A program made the position numbers and the translations under genes. From IMG/VR virus record IMGVR_UViG_3300029448_000130, positions 1 to 38,128 of that record: 38,128 nucleotides of DNA; one strand, written 5' to 3'. Positions 14,189 to 23,383 of the stretch are shown piece after piece (position 1 is the first letter of the stretch; every line of letters starts with the position of its first letter). Below the pieces are notes generated by a model. The model had not been told where the DNA came from. It worked only from the letters and a program-made list of their open reading frames with translations, and searched no databases. This DNA comes from a virus.

Positions 14189-14348
14189 AACTGGAGAACG
14201 GTATCTACCGTCAGCAGCTATCAAGAGCCTCTCGTCGAAGGAGTACGCAGCCACCACGCGTGCTAAACGAAAAGCAACTAAAGCTGGTAAGCAGTTCTCC
14301 AAACAGCCTAAAAAGATACGTGATAAAACAAGAAAATACAGAAAATAA
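14106..14348 (+). CDS. Small basic phage protein (SLKNWTKQKWRTKSGKPS type)
   Basis: An 80-residue, Lys/Arg/Ser-rich protein starting MALKKSQRSLKNWTKQKWRT, then the core GERYLPSAAIKSLSSKEYAATTRAK and a Lys-rich tail. I recognise this as a widely conserved short phage family of unknown role, which also supports the start at 14106 despite the 83-base overlap with the preceding gene. A GAGAAGGA ribosome site lies at 14095-14102, inside that gene. It is followed 18 bases later by the tail adaptor gene. Confidence 0.85.
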   Translation: MALKKSQRSLKNWTKQKWRTKSGKPSSKTGERYLPSAAIKSLSSKEYAATTRAKRKATKAGKQFSKQPKKIRDKTRKYRK

Positions 14349-14366
14349 TGAATAGTGGAATAGTAC

Positions 14367-15431
14367 ATGGCTAGCACGTTTCTTAATTTAGTAAATGATG
14401 TCCTACGAGACATGAACGAAGTAGAGCTAACAAGTTCTAACTTTGGTACATCTCGCGGTGTTCAAACTACAGTTAAAGATTACATTAATCGTTCTATAGC
14501 TGACATCATTAATTCAGAATTAAACTGGCCTTTTACACGTTCGGAAGGCTCTACAGATGTTATTGCTGGCAAAGCTTTGTACAGCTACACGTCAATTAGC
14601 TCCACTCTAAAATACGTTGATTACGACAACGTCTTCTTACAACCTAAGAACTATATAACTAACGGAACTTTTGAAATAGCAGGTTCGGCAAGCATAACAA
14701 ACTGGACTACTGTAAGTGGTAGCCCTGCGGCTAGTTCTAAATTTGGAAACACATTACTCCTAACAAATGCAGAAGCTTCTCAAGAAGTATCTGACCTTAT
14801 AGTAGGACGTAGTTATACAATCTTGGCTCAGACTAGTGGTGGCACTCTAACCCTAGAGGTAGGAACGTCGTCGGGAGGTTCTCAAACTTCATCTTCTACA
14901 CTAACTGTCAGTAATGCTAATGAAGTATTAATATCAAAGGTAACTTTTACAGCTACAGCTATAACACACTACGTTAGTTTTACAGAGGCTTCAGGCAATG
15001 CCGCATACGTAAAAGTAGTTGAGTTGAGTGAAGATGAACAGGCTATACCCCTAAAGTACATATCCTATGAAGAGTACACAGAAAGATTTAGAGAGCGTGA
15101 TGCTAGGCTTAGTACTGATAAGTTTGGCGACCCTGAGTACGTGTACACGTCTTATAACAACGAACTGGGCTTAACGCCTATCCCTAAGGATAGCAACAAA
15201 ACACTATCCTTCGATTTCTACGTAACTAATACAGAGCTATCAGGCTCTACCGATACCTCTATTATACCCACAAGGTTTGAACCCGTTATTATTGCTCGTG
15301 CTAAGTATCACACTTACACGTTTCGCGGGGATGTTCAGACAGCGCAGTTTGCACTAAAAGAGTATGAGGACGGCATAAAACGAATGCGCGTAGAACTACT
15401 CAACAGAAAAGATTATATGAGAGCAGTATAG
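14367..15431 (+). CDS. Tail adaptor (T7 gp11-like tail tubular protein A) with an inserted beta-sandwich domain
   Basis: A 354-residue ring protein that joins portal to tail nozzle. The N-terminal helical part (TFLNLVNDVLRDMNEVEL and VQTTVKDYINRSIADIINSELNWPF split around a short loop) and the C-terminal part (LKYISYEEYTERF, IIARAKYHTYTFRGD, AQFALKEYEDGIKRM) match gp11-type adaptors. Residues about 97-222 are an insertion: NGTFEIAG, ITNWTTVSGSP, LTLEVGTSSGG, ITHYVSFTEASG read as a jelly-roll or carbohydrate-binding-type beta sandwich. T7 gp11 is only about 196 residues. The insertion would decorate the outside of the neck. The next gene starts directly after the stop. Confidence 0.82.
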   Translation: MASTFLNLVNDVLRDMNEVELTSSNFGTSRGVQTTVKDYINRSIADIINSELNWPFTRSEGSTDVIAGKALYSYTSISSTLKYVDYDNVFLQPKNYITNGTFEIAGSASITNWTTVSGSPAASSKFGNTLLLTNAEASQEVSDLIVGRSYTILAQTSGGTLTLEVGTSSGGSQTSSSTLTVSNANEVLISKVTFTATAITHYVSFTEASGNAAYVKVVELSEDEQAIPLKYISYEEYTERFRERDARLSTDKFGDPEYVYTSYNNELGLTPIPKDSNKTLSFDFYVTNTELSGSTDTSIIPTRFEPVIIARAKYHTYTFRGDVQTAQFALKEYEDGIKRMRVELLNRKDYMRAV

Positions 15432-16946
15432 ATGGCAGATTTAAGTGGTGTTACTCCTGTAGGCTTTAATTGTCAGGGCGGTCTTGTTTTAAATCGTTCA
15501 ACTTTTATGATGCAACCGGGGGAAGCCATAGAATTAGAAAACTTTGAGCCTGATGTTACGGGTGGTTACAGAAGAATATCAGGGTTTTCAAAGTACGTTT
15601 CTGCTATAGTTCCTGCAACTTCCTCCGCTTCAGAAAAAGTTCTTATGGTAGCTACCTTTGGAAGCAAGGTTTTAGCCGCGAGAGGCACTAGTATTTTTAG
15701 TGCTGACCCTGCTGGCTCATCTTGGACTAGTATAGATAGTGGTAGAACAGGTGCATTAAAGTACAGTTTTGAAAGATTTAATTTTGACGGCACAGATAAA
15801 ATAATTGTTGTTGATGCCGTAAACGCGCCAACAGTGTTTAACTCTAGTCTATCTGCAACAGACGTAAGTGAAAGCTCAGTAGCAGGCTCTAAATTTGTTG
15901 TGTCTTTTAAGAACCATATGTTCTATGCAGGAAAGTCTACTAGTAAACAGGAAGTAGTATTTAGTGAACCCTTCGATGAGGATGGTTTTAACTCTGGAAA
16001 TGGTGCTGGTAGTATTAAAGTTGACGATACTATAACTGGTATAAAAGTTTTCCGTGATGATTTATTTATATTTTGTGAGACTAGAATATTTAAGTTAAGC
16101 GGAAGTTCTCTTTCTAACTTTGCTGTGTCTGATGTTACTAGGGACATTGGATGTATAAACGGGGACACAATACAAGAATTTGCAGGTGACTTAATTTTCC
16201 TAGGCCCTGACGGTTTGAGAACCATTGCTGGTACTGCTCGTATTGGTGACGTGGAACTAGGCACTATAAGTTCTAATGTACAGACTATTTTTAATGAAAA
16301 TATAGCGAGTGGTTCAGAATTTGATAGTGTAGTAATACCAGATAAAACTCAATACAGGATATTCTTTACAAAAGCTAACGAAGATGAGAGCGCAAGTAAG
16401 GGTATTATATGTTCTAGAAGAGAGAAATCGTTTGAGTTTGCGGAATTGCGGGGAATAAAACCTGCGTCTACAGACCAATTTGTATTATCTGGAGATGTTA
16501 TAGTTTTACATGGTGCGTACTCTGGGGGGTACGTATACAGACAGGAATCAGGAATTGATTTTGATGGAGCCGCTGTACTTGGTAAGTATAGAGGTCCTGA
16601 TTTAACATTTAATGACCCCGGCATACGAAAACATATGCAGAAGATTATTGTAAATTATAAACCTGAGTCAAGCATTGATGCAGACTTATTTGTAAGATAC
16701 GATTATGAATCTGTAAACTCAGCCCGACCTGCCGCTTACCCCTTAGACTCTACAGACATCGTATCTATATATGGTGTGTCAGCTTACGGAGGACCTACAT
16801 ACGGAGGCGTATCACAGCCCTTATTTAGGCAGGCTGTAGAGGGGTCAGGGTTTGCTATAGCCCTCAGGATAAATGATGGTGGTACGACTGCCCCATATTC
16901 CTTAAAAGGATTTCAACTAGAATACAAACTTGGAGCAAGAAGATAA
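15432..16946 (+). CDS. Tail nozzle/hub protein (T7 gp12- or P22 gp10-like)
   Basis: A 504-residue, beta-rich protein directly downstream of the adaptor. It opens with GGLVLNRSTFMMQPGEAIELENFEPDVTGGYRRISG, a pattern (split here as one stretch at residues 16-51) typical of podoviral tail tube B or hub proteins, and continues with repeated strands such as VLMVATFGSKVLAARG, FDGTDKIIVVDAVNAPTVF, FKNHMFYAG and DDLFIFCETRIFKLSG, indicating a beta-propeller. It is closer in length to P22 gp10 (472) than to T7 gp12 (794). It would extend the DNA channel from adaptor to fibres. The assignment rests on pattern and order. Confidence 0.75.
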   Translation: MADLSGVTPVGFNCQGGLVLNRSTFMMQPGEAIELENFEPDVTGGYRRISGFSKYVSAIVPATSSASEKVLMVATFGSKVLAARGTSIFSADPAGSSWTSIDSGRTGALKYSFERFNFDGTDKIIVVDAVNAPTVFNSSLSATDVSESSVAGSKFVVSFKNHMFYAGKSTSKQEVVFSEPFDEDGFNSGNGAGSIKVDDTITGIKVFRDDLFIFCETRIFKLSGSSLSNFAVSDVTRDIGCINGDTIQEFAGDLIFLGPDGLRTIAGTARIGDVELGTISSNVQTIFNENIASGSEFDSVVIPDKTQYRIFFTKANEDESASKGIICSRREKSFEFAELRGIKPASTDQFVLSGDVIVLHGAYSGGYVYRQESGIDFDGAAVLGKYRGPDLTFNDPGIRKHMQKIIVNYKPESSIDADLFVRYDYESVNSARPAAYPLDSTDIVSIYGVSAYGGPTYGGVSQPLFRQAVEGSGFAIALRINDGGTTAPYSLKGFQLEYKLGARR

Positions 16947-19900
16947 ATGGGAGCTACATATACTAGACAATCTTCGTATACTGATGGCGATACTATCACT
17001 GCCGCACATACTAATGATGAGTTTAATCAGTTATTAGCGGCCTTTGCCGCAAGCACAGGGCATACTCACGATGGCACTGCGGGTGAGGGAGGTTCTGTCA
17101 CTACACTACTAGGTAATACCCTTTCGTTTGGTGATGGTACTACTGACGCAGACATAGTTATTACATTTAATGCTAATAATAATGATGGTGTTCTATCGTG
17201 GAAAGAAGATGAAGATTATTTTGAATTTTCTGATGACATACTTCTTGCTACTGCAGAAAAATTACAATTCCGTGATACCGCAATATACATTAACTCAAGC
17301 ACGGATGGACAATTAGACCTCGTAGCGGATAGTGAAATACAGTTAGCCGCCACAACTATAGACATCAATGGTAACGTAGATATTTCTGGTACACTAACTA
17401 TAGGTGGTGCAGGTATATCTGAAGCTGAACTTGAGGTACTAGATGGCGCAACAGTAACTACTGCTGAATTAAATATCATGGATGGTGACACATCCGCATC
17501 TGCTACTACTGTAGTTGACGCAGACCGTGTTGTATTCAACGATGATGGAACTATGAAACAGGTGGCGGTCACTGACTTAGCCGCCTATTTTGATGACGAG
17601 ATTACGGCTATGCCTAATCTTGTTACTACTGCAGCCACCACTGTAGGGGCATTAAACTCTGGTTCTATCACATCTGGCTTTGGAACTATCGATACTGGCT
17701 CATCTACAATTACAACTACAGGGCTAATATCTGGTGGCTCACTTGATATTGATGACGTACTCATTAACGGTGCAACGATTGGACATACAGACGATACAGA
17801 TTTGATTACACTAGCCAATGGTGTTGTTACGGTGGCTGGAGAAATATCTGTCACTACTCTAGACATAGGTGGCACGAACGTAACAGCCACTGCCGCAGAA
17901 CTTAACATACTTGATGGCGTAACATCTACAGCGGCAGAACTTAACATACTAGATGGTGTAACATCTACTACTGCGGAGCTAAACATACTGGATGGTGTAA
18001 CGTCTACTACTGCGGAGCTAAACATACTGGATGGTGTAACGTCTACAGCAACAGAACTAAGCATCGTAGACGGGGACACAAGTGCAACATCTACTACTGT
18101 AGTGGATGCAGATAGAGTTGTACTTAACGATAACGGAACTATGGTACAGGTGGCAGTTACAGACTTAGCTGCTTATTTTGATGATGAAATTACGGCTATG
18201 CCTAATCTTGTCACAACAGCGGCCACTACTGTAGGCGCGTTAAACTCTGGTTCTATCACGTCTGGCTTTGGTACGATTGACACTGGCTCATCAACAATTA
18301 CAACCACTGGATTAATATCTGGTGGTTCACTTGATATTGATAACGTACTTATTAACGGTACAACTATAGGTCATACAGATGATACAGATTTAATCACCCT
18401 AGCTGATGGTCTTGTCACTGTAGCTGGAGAGATATCTGTCACTACTCTAGATATAGGTGGCACAAACGTAACAGCTACTGGTGCTGAATTAAACATACTA
18501 GATGGTGTAACGTCTACTGCCGCAGAGCTAAACATATTAGATGGTGTAACATCTACTACTGCGGAGCTAAACATACTAGACGGTGTAACGTCTACTGCCG
18601 CAGAGCTAAACATACTTGATGGTGTAACATCTACTACTGCGGAGCTAAACATATTAGATGGTGTAACATCTACTACTGCGGAGCTAAACATACTAGACGG
18701 TGTAACGTCTACTGCCGCAGAGCTAAACATACTAGATGGTGTAACATCTACTACTGCGGAGCTAAACATACTAGATGGGGCTACCGTTGTTGTAGGTGAA
18801 ATAAACGCTTTAGATTTAGGTTCAACAGCAGTTGGAACTGCTATAGCGTCTAAAGCGATGATACTTGATTCTAACAAAGACTATACAGGAGTTAGAAACT
18901 TTACACTAAGTGGTGAGTTAGACGCAGGCAGTTTAGATGTATCAGGAAATGCTGACATTGACGGTACGCTTGAAGCTGATGCTATCACTGTCAATGGCAC
19001 TGCTCTTAACACAGTTATTGCAGGGGTAACAGTAGCTAATGCTACTCTAGCGGCAACTACTACTGTCACAAACAGCACAGCCAACACAAACTTTCCTGTT
19101 GTGTTCCACGACGAATCTGACGCTCTATTAGATGACACAGGCGCACTTAGGTATAATCCAAGCACAGGGACGTTACTTGTGCCTAACCTATCTGTAGCAG
19201 GTACAACCACAACGGTTGATACTGTCACAATGCAAGCGGCTAACGCTATTATATTTGAGGGTGCTACTGCGGATGCTAACGAAACGACGTTATCAATTGT
19301 CGACCCGACAGACGATAGAACAATTAATTTACCGAATCAGTCAGGAACATTGCCCGTACTAGCAGTTGCTAGTAACACAGCGATTACATCTACACCAGAA
19401 GAACTTAATACCCTAGACGGCATTACTGCTGTAGTAGGTGAGCTTAATGCTCTTGATTTGGGTTCTACGGCTGTAGGTACAGCTATAGCGTCTAAAGCGA
19501 TGATACTTGATTCTAACAAAGACTATACAGGAGTTAGAAACTTTACATTAAGCGGTGAGCTAGATGCAGGAAGTCTAGATATATCAGGAAACGCAGATAT
19601 CGATGGTACACTAGAAGCTGATGCCATCACGGTTAATGGAACAGCACTAGCTACCGTCATTGCGGGAACAACAGTAACTAACGCTACAAACTCTGCCCAC
19701 GTACTAGTGACTGACAATGAAAGTACAAACGAAGAAAACTTAATTGCCTTTGTAGAGGGTGCTACGTCAACCACAGGCAACGTAGGCTTGGAGATGGATG
19801 GCACTCTAACTTACAATCCAAGTTCAGGAACAGTTACTGCCACCGTATTTAAAGGCAATATTGATGCTGTAGATGGTGACTTCGATGGTACTCTAGAAGC

Positions 19901-22900
19901 CGACGCTATTAGCATTGGTGGAACTACTATTACTTCTACAGCGGCAGAACTTAACATACTTGATGGCGTAACATCTACAACGGCAGAACTTAATATACTT
20001 GATGGCGTAACATCTACAACGGCAGAACTTAACATACTTGATGGCGTAACATCTACAGCGGCAGAACTTAACATACTAGATGGTGTAACATCTACAGCGG
20101 CAGAACTTAATATACTTGATGGCGTAACATCTACAGCGGCAGAACTTAACATACTAGATGGTGTAACATCTACAGCGGCAGAACTTAATATACTTGATGG
20201 CGTAACATCTACAACGGCAGAACTTAATGCACTTGATGGCATTACTGCTGTAGTAGGTGAACTAAACGCTCTTGATTTAGGCTCAACAGCAGTTGGTACA
20301 GCCATAGCTTCTAAGGCAATGGTACTTGATTCCAATAAGGATTACACAGGAGTTAGAAACTTTACACTTAGCGGTGAGTTAGATGCAGGCTCATTAGATA
20401 TTTCTGGTGATGTAGATGTTGATGGCACACTAGAAACTGATGCGTTATCCATAGCAGGTACAGCAGTGTCAGCCACAGCCGCAGAATTAAATATTCTAGA
20501 TGGTGTTACGACTACTGCCGCTGAAATAAACTTAATAGATGGAGGTACAGCTAGAGGCACAACTGCAGTAGCAGATGGCGATGGCGTGCTTATAAATGAC
20601 GCAGGAACAATGCGTATGACTAAAGTAGATACGCTTTCCACCTATATGTCAGGTAAGAGTGTTGGCGGTTCAAATATAGTTACTACAGGTGCATTAAACA
20701 GCGGAAGCATAACATCTGGTTTTGGAGCTATAAATAATGGTGAATCTGCGATTACAACAACAGGCACTATAACTTTTGGCAGTATATCTGATGGCACAAT
20801 TACTGCCACAGCCTTTGTAGACGAAGATAATATGGCTTCTGATTCAGCTACGCTTATACCCACACAACAGTCTGTTAAGGCTTACGTTGATGCCAATGTC
20901 GCTAGTGGTGCTATGACTAGCTTTCAACTTGAGGATGACGATGGCACTGAAGTAACAATCAATAATGCTAAAGAATTAAAAATTATCGGTTCTGGTGTTA
21001 CAACAAACTTCACAGATACGTCCACAGGTTCTAATGCCGACCCATTTGATTTAACTATAACGGTGGATGCGGCACAGACAGGTATAACATCTGTGAAGAA
21101 TGCTAGTCTTGCTATTGGTAGAGACAACGATAACCTTATTAAATTTAGTACTGATAATCAGATTATATTTGAGGTAGCAGGTGGTGACAACGTAATATTT
21201 AAAGCTAGTGGTGAGATTGAAGCAAGTAGCCTAGATATTAGTGGCGATGTAGATGTTGACGGCACACTAGAAACAGATGCCATTAGTATTGCTGGTACAG
21301 CTATTACGTCAACTGCCGCAGAACTTAACATACTTGATGGCGTAACATCTACAGCGGCAGAACTTAATATACTTGACGGTGTAACATCTACAGCGGCAGA
21401 ACTTAACATACTTGATGGTGTAACATCTACAGCGGCAGAACTTAACATACTTGATGGCGTAACATCTACAGCGGCAGAACTTAATGTGCTAGATGGTATT
21501 ACTGCTGTAGTAGGTGAGCTTAATGCGCTTGATTTAGGCTCAACAGCAGTTGGCACTGCGATAGCATCTAAAGCTATGATACTTGATTCCAATAAAGACT
21601 ACACAGGTGTAAGAAACTTTACATTGAGTGGTGAGCTAGATGCAGGAAGTTTAGATGTATCGGGCAACGCTGATATAGATGGTACACTTGAAGCCGATGC
21701 TATTACTGTTAATGGTACTGCTCTTAACACGGTTATCGCAGGTGTAACAGTTACTAACGCTACAAACTCTGCTCACGTCTTAGTAACCGATAATGAAAAT
21801 ACAAACGAAGAAAACTTAATTACTTTTGTAGAGGGTGCAACTTCTAGCACAGGCAATGTTGGCTTAGAAATGGATGGCAACTTTGCCTACAACCCAAGCA
21901 CAGGTACAGTTACTGCTACCATATTCAAGGGTAACATAGATGCTGTAGACGGGGATTTTGACGGTACGTTAGAAGCAGATGCTATTAGTATTGGTGGTAC
22001 AACTATTACGTCAACTGCGGCAGAACTCAATGCCCTCGACGGTATTACGGCTGTAGTAGGCGAACTCAACGCTCTTGATTTAGGTTCAACAGCAGTTGGC
22101 ACAGCCATAGCTTCTAAGGCAATGATACTTGATTCTAATAAAGACTACACAGGGGTCAGGAACTTTACACTAAGCGGTGAACTTGATGCAGGCTCATTAG
22201 ATATTTCTGGAAATGCCGATATTGACGGCACTTTAGAAACTGATGCGCTTTCAATAAACGGCACTGCAGTCACTTCAACAGCCGCAGAACTGAATATCTT
22301 AGATGGCGTTACTAGCACAACAGCAGAACTAAATATCTTAGACGGTGTAACATCTACAGCAGCAGAACTTAATATATTAGATGGTGTAACATCCACAGCA
22401 GCAGAGTTAAATATTTTAGATGGCGTTACTAGCACAACAGCAGAACTAAATGTCCTTGATGGTATTACTGCTGTGGTCGGAGAGCTTAACGCTCTTGACT
22501 TAGGTTCAACAGCAGTTGGAACTGCTATAGCATCTAAGGCTATGATACTTGATTCTAATAAAGACTATACAGGGGTTAGGAACTTTACACTTAGTGGTGA
22601 GTTAGACGCAGGTTCTTTAGATATATCTGGTGATGCTGATATAGATGGCACGTTAGAAGCTGATGCTATTACAGTCAACGGCACTACATTAGCTGAAGTT
22701 ATTGCTGATACAACTGGTGCGATGTTCTCTAGCAACACAGAAACGGGTATTACCGTTACTTATCAGGATGCAGACAATACAATAGACGTAGCTATAAACG
22801 CGGCACAAACTACTATAACATCACTCCTTGCCGCTGATATTAAAATTGGTGAAGATGACCAAACTAAAATTGATTTTGAGACAGCAGATGAGATACACTT

Positions 22901-23375
22901 TTATGCGGCAAACGTAGAGCAGGTTTATCTTGGAGATAATATTTTTGGGCCTCAATCTGACAGTGATGTGGACTTGGGCAGTAATAGCGTACGTTGGAAG
23001 GATGCATACGTTGATAGTGCGACTGTTACTGGTGATGTAGCAGTAGGGGACGATATTACTGTGGCAGGTAGAGCATCTGGTCATGTAACGGCAGATAACG
23101 ATGGTAGTTTTGATTTAGCTGTAGGTAATGATTTTAAATGCACACCTACTGGTAACTTCACCCTAACATTTACTAATCCTACCGCTGGGCAATCAGGTAA
23201 CGTAATGCTTGTTAACTCAGGGGGTCACACTGTTTCGGCACACGCTTCTGTAGCAATAAATGCAACAATACTAACAGCCCTAACAACAGCAGGTACGTAT
23301 CACCTTGCCTACTATTGTAGTGCAGATAGTGGTAATGACACAATTCTAGTATCGGCATCAGCCGCCCTATCATAA
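16947..23375 (+). CDS. Giant repeat-rich tail fibre protein
   Basis: A 2142-residue acidic, Thr/Ala/Asp/Gly-rich protein with no long hydrophobic segment. The N-terminus has DGDTITAAHTNDEFNQLL and a GHTHDGTAGEGG motif, common at the virion-proximal end of marine phage fibres. Most of it is built of 13-residue repeats (AELNILDGVTST with variants) in five main blocks, alternating with larger modules: six copies of a roughly 75-residue unit (GELNALDLGSTAVGTAIASK, then DSNKDYTGVRNFTLSGELDA, then ADIDGTLEADAITVNG) and duplicated longer spacers. The last 80 residues (NDFKCTPTGNFTLTFTNPT onwards) form a beta-rich cap with few repeats. It likely forms a long trimeric fibre for host contact. The receptor is unknown. 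Confidence 0.85.
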   Translation: MGATYTRQSSYTDGDTITAAHTNDEFNQLLAAFAASTGHTHDGTAGEGGSVTTLLGNTLSFGDGTTDADIVITFNANNNDGVLSWKEDEDYFEFSDDILLATAEKLQFRDTAIYINSSTDGQLDLVADSEIQLAATTIDINGNVDISGTLTIGGAGISEAELEVLDGATVTTAELNIMDGDTSASATTVVDADRVVFNDDGTMKQVAVTDLAAYFDDEITAMPNLVTTAATTVGALNSGSITSGFGTIDTGSSTITTTGLISGGSLDIDDVLINGATIGHTDDTDLITLANGVVTVAGEISVTTLDIGGTNVTATAAELNILDGVTSTAAELNILDGVTSTTAELNILDGVTSTTAELNILDGVTSTATELSIVDGDTSATSTTVVDADRVVLNDNGTMVQVAVTDLAAYFDDEITAMPNLVTTAATTVGALNSGSITSGFGTIDTGSSTITTTGLISGGSLDIDNVLINGTTIGHTDDTDLITLADGLVTVAGEISVTTLDIGGTNVTATGAELNILDGVTSTAAELNILDGVTSTTAELNILDGVTSTAAELNILDGVTSTTAELNILDGVTSTTAELNILDGVTSTAAELNILDGVTSTTAELNILDGATVVVGEINALDLGSTAVGTAIASKAMILDSNKDYTGVRNFTLSGELDAGSLDVSGNADIDGTLEADAITVNGTALNTVIAGVTVANATLAATTTVTNSTANTNFPVVFHDESDALLDDTGALRYNPSTGTLLVPNLSVAGTTTTVDTVTMQAANAIIFEGATADANETTLSIVDPTDDRTINLPNQSGTLPVLAVASNTAITSTPEELNTLDGITAVVGELNALDLGSTAVGTAIASKAMILDSNKDYTGVRNFTLSGELDAGSLDISGNADIDGTLEADAITVNGTALATVIAGTTVTNATNSAHVLVTDNESTNEENLIAFVEGATSTTGNVGLEMDGTLTYNPSSGTVTATVFKGNIDAVDGDFDGTLEADAISIGGTTITSTAAELNILDGVTSTTAELNILDGVTSTTAELNILDGVTSTAAELNILDGVTSTAAELNILDGVTSTAAELNILDGVTSTAAELNILDGVTSTTAELNALDGITAVVGELNALDLGSTAVGTAIASKAMVLDSNKDYTGVRNFTLSGELDAGSLDISGDVDVDGTLETDALSIAGTAVSATAAELNILDGVTTTAAEINLIDGGTARGTTAVADGDGVLINDAGTMRMTKVDTLSTYMSGKSVGGSNIVTTGALNSGSITSGFGAINNGESAITTTGTITFGSISDGTITATAFVDEDNMASDSATLIPTQQSVKAYVDANVASGAMTSFQLEDDDGTEVTINNAKELKIIGSGVTTNFTDTSTGSNADPFDLTITVDAAQTGITSVKNASLAIGRDNDNLIKFSTDNQIIFEVAGGDNVIFKASGEIEASSLDISGDVDVDGTLETDAISIAGTAITSTAAELNILDGVTSTAAELNILDGVTSTAAELNILDGVTSTAAELNILDGVTSTAAELNVLDGITAVVGELNALDLGSTAVGTAIASKAMILDSNKDYTGVRNFTLSGELDAGSLDVSGNADIDGTLEADAITVNGTALNTVIAGVTVTNATNSAHVLVTDNENTNEENLITFVEGATSSTGNVGLEMDGNFAYNPSTGTVTATIFKGNIDAVDGDFDGTLEADAISIGGTTITSTAAELNALDGITAVVGELNALDLGSTAVGTAIASKAMILDSNKDYTGVRNFTLSGELDAGSLDISGNADIDGTLETDALSINGTAVTSTAAELNILDGVTSTTAELNILDGVTSTAAELNILDGVTSTAAELNILDGVTSTTAELNVLDGITAVVGELNALDLGSTAVGTAIASKAMILDSNKDYTGVRNFTLSGELDAGSLDISGDADIDGTLEADAITVNGTTLAEVIADTTGAMFSSNTETGITVTYQDADNTIDVAINAAQTTITSLLAADIKIGEDDQTKIDFETADEIHFYAANVEQVYLGDNIFGPQSDSDVDLGSNSVRWKDAYVDSATVTGDVAVGDDITVAGRASGHVTADNDGSFDLAVGNDFKCTPTGNFTLTFTNPTAGQSGNVMLVNSGGHTVSAHASVAINATILTALTTAGTYHLAYYCSADSGNDTILVSASAALS
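17889..18075 (+). repeat. 39-bp tandem repeat block 1 in the fibre gene
   Basis: Four AELNILDGV units followed by a divergent TATELSIVDGD unit. The unit is 39 bases. Neighbouring copies differ mainly at synonymous positions, two of them being almost identical at the DNA level. Confidence 0.9.
18477..18782 (+). repeat. 39-bp tandem repeat block 2 in the fibre gene
   Basis: Eight AELNILDG units, the longest uninterrupted block. Copies here share GCGGAGCTAAACATA or GCAGAGCTAAACATA spellings, unlike block 3, and alternate TST-T and TST-A links. Confidence 0.92.
19932..20241 (+). repeat. 39-bp tandem repeat block 3 in the fibre gene
   Basis: Seven AELNILDGV units plus a final AELNALDG unit. Spelling is GCAGAACTTAACATA or GCAGAACTTAATATA. 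The middle copies alternate CTTGATGGC and CTAGATGGT, giving a 78-base higher-order dimer. Confidence 0.92.
21306..21501 (+). repeat. 39-bp tandem repeat block 4 in the fibre gene
   Basis: Four AELNILDGV units and a terminal AELNVLDG unit, spelled like block 3 (GCGGCAGAACTTAACATAC), all with TSTA links. Confidence 0.9.
22272..22464 (+). repeat. 39-bp tandem repeat block 5 in the fibre gene
   Basis: Four AELNILDGV units and a terminal AELNVLDG unit, with yet another spelling (GCAGAACTAAATATCTTAGA, GCAGAGTTAAATATTTTAGA). The protein sequence matches the other blocks closely while the DNA does not. Confidence 0.9.
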
Positions 23376-23383
23376 GGTATAAT

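Larger units (their letters stand above)
18783..22690 (+). repeat. Six dispersed copies of a ~225-bp fibre module
   Basis: Copies lie at about 18783-19008, 19424-19650, 20242-20466, 21502-21724, 22042-22268 and 22465-22690. Each encodes GELNALDLGSTAVGTAIASK followed by DYTGVRNFTLSGELDAGSLD and DGTLEADAI or DGTLETDAL. Each follows a repeat block or a single AELN unit. DNA identity is visibly high in the part spelling GACTATACAGGAGTTAG. Confidence 0.88.

Noticed and set aside
14170-14355. 61-residue GTG-start frame overlapping the basic protein gene
   Set aside because: The frame at 14106-14348 encodes a recognisable conserved family; the alternative lacks a ribosome site and looks like its shadow.
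17216-22435. Series of long minus-strand open frames within the fibre gene (VDVTPSSMFSSAAV-type translations)
   Set aside because: They are the reverse-frame echo of the 39-bp repeats, which lack stops on the opposite strand. They have no ribosome sites and only repeat the repeat.
17889-22464. Regular 39-bp repeats considered as CRISPR
   Set aside because: The repeats are directly contiguous with no unique spacers, are in frame and encode a protein motif.
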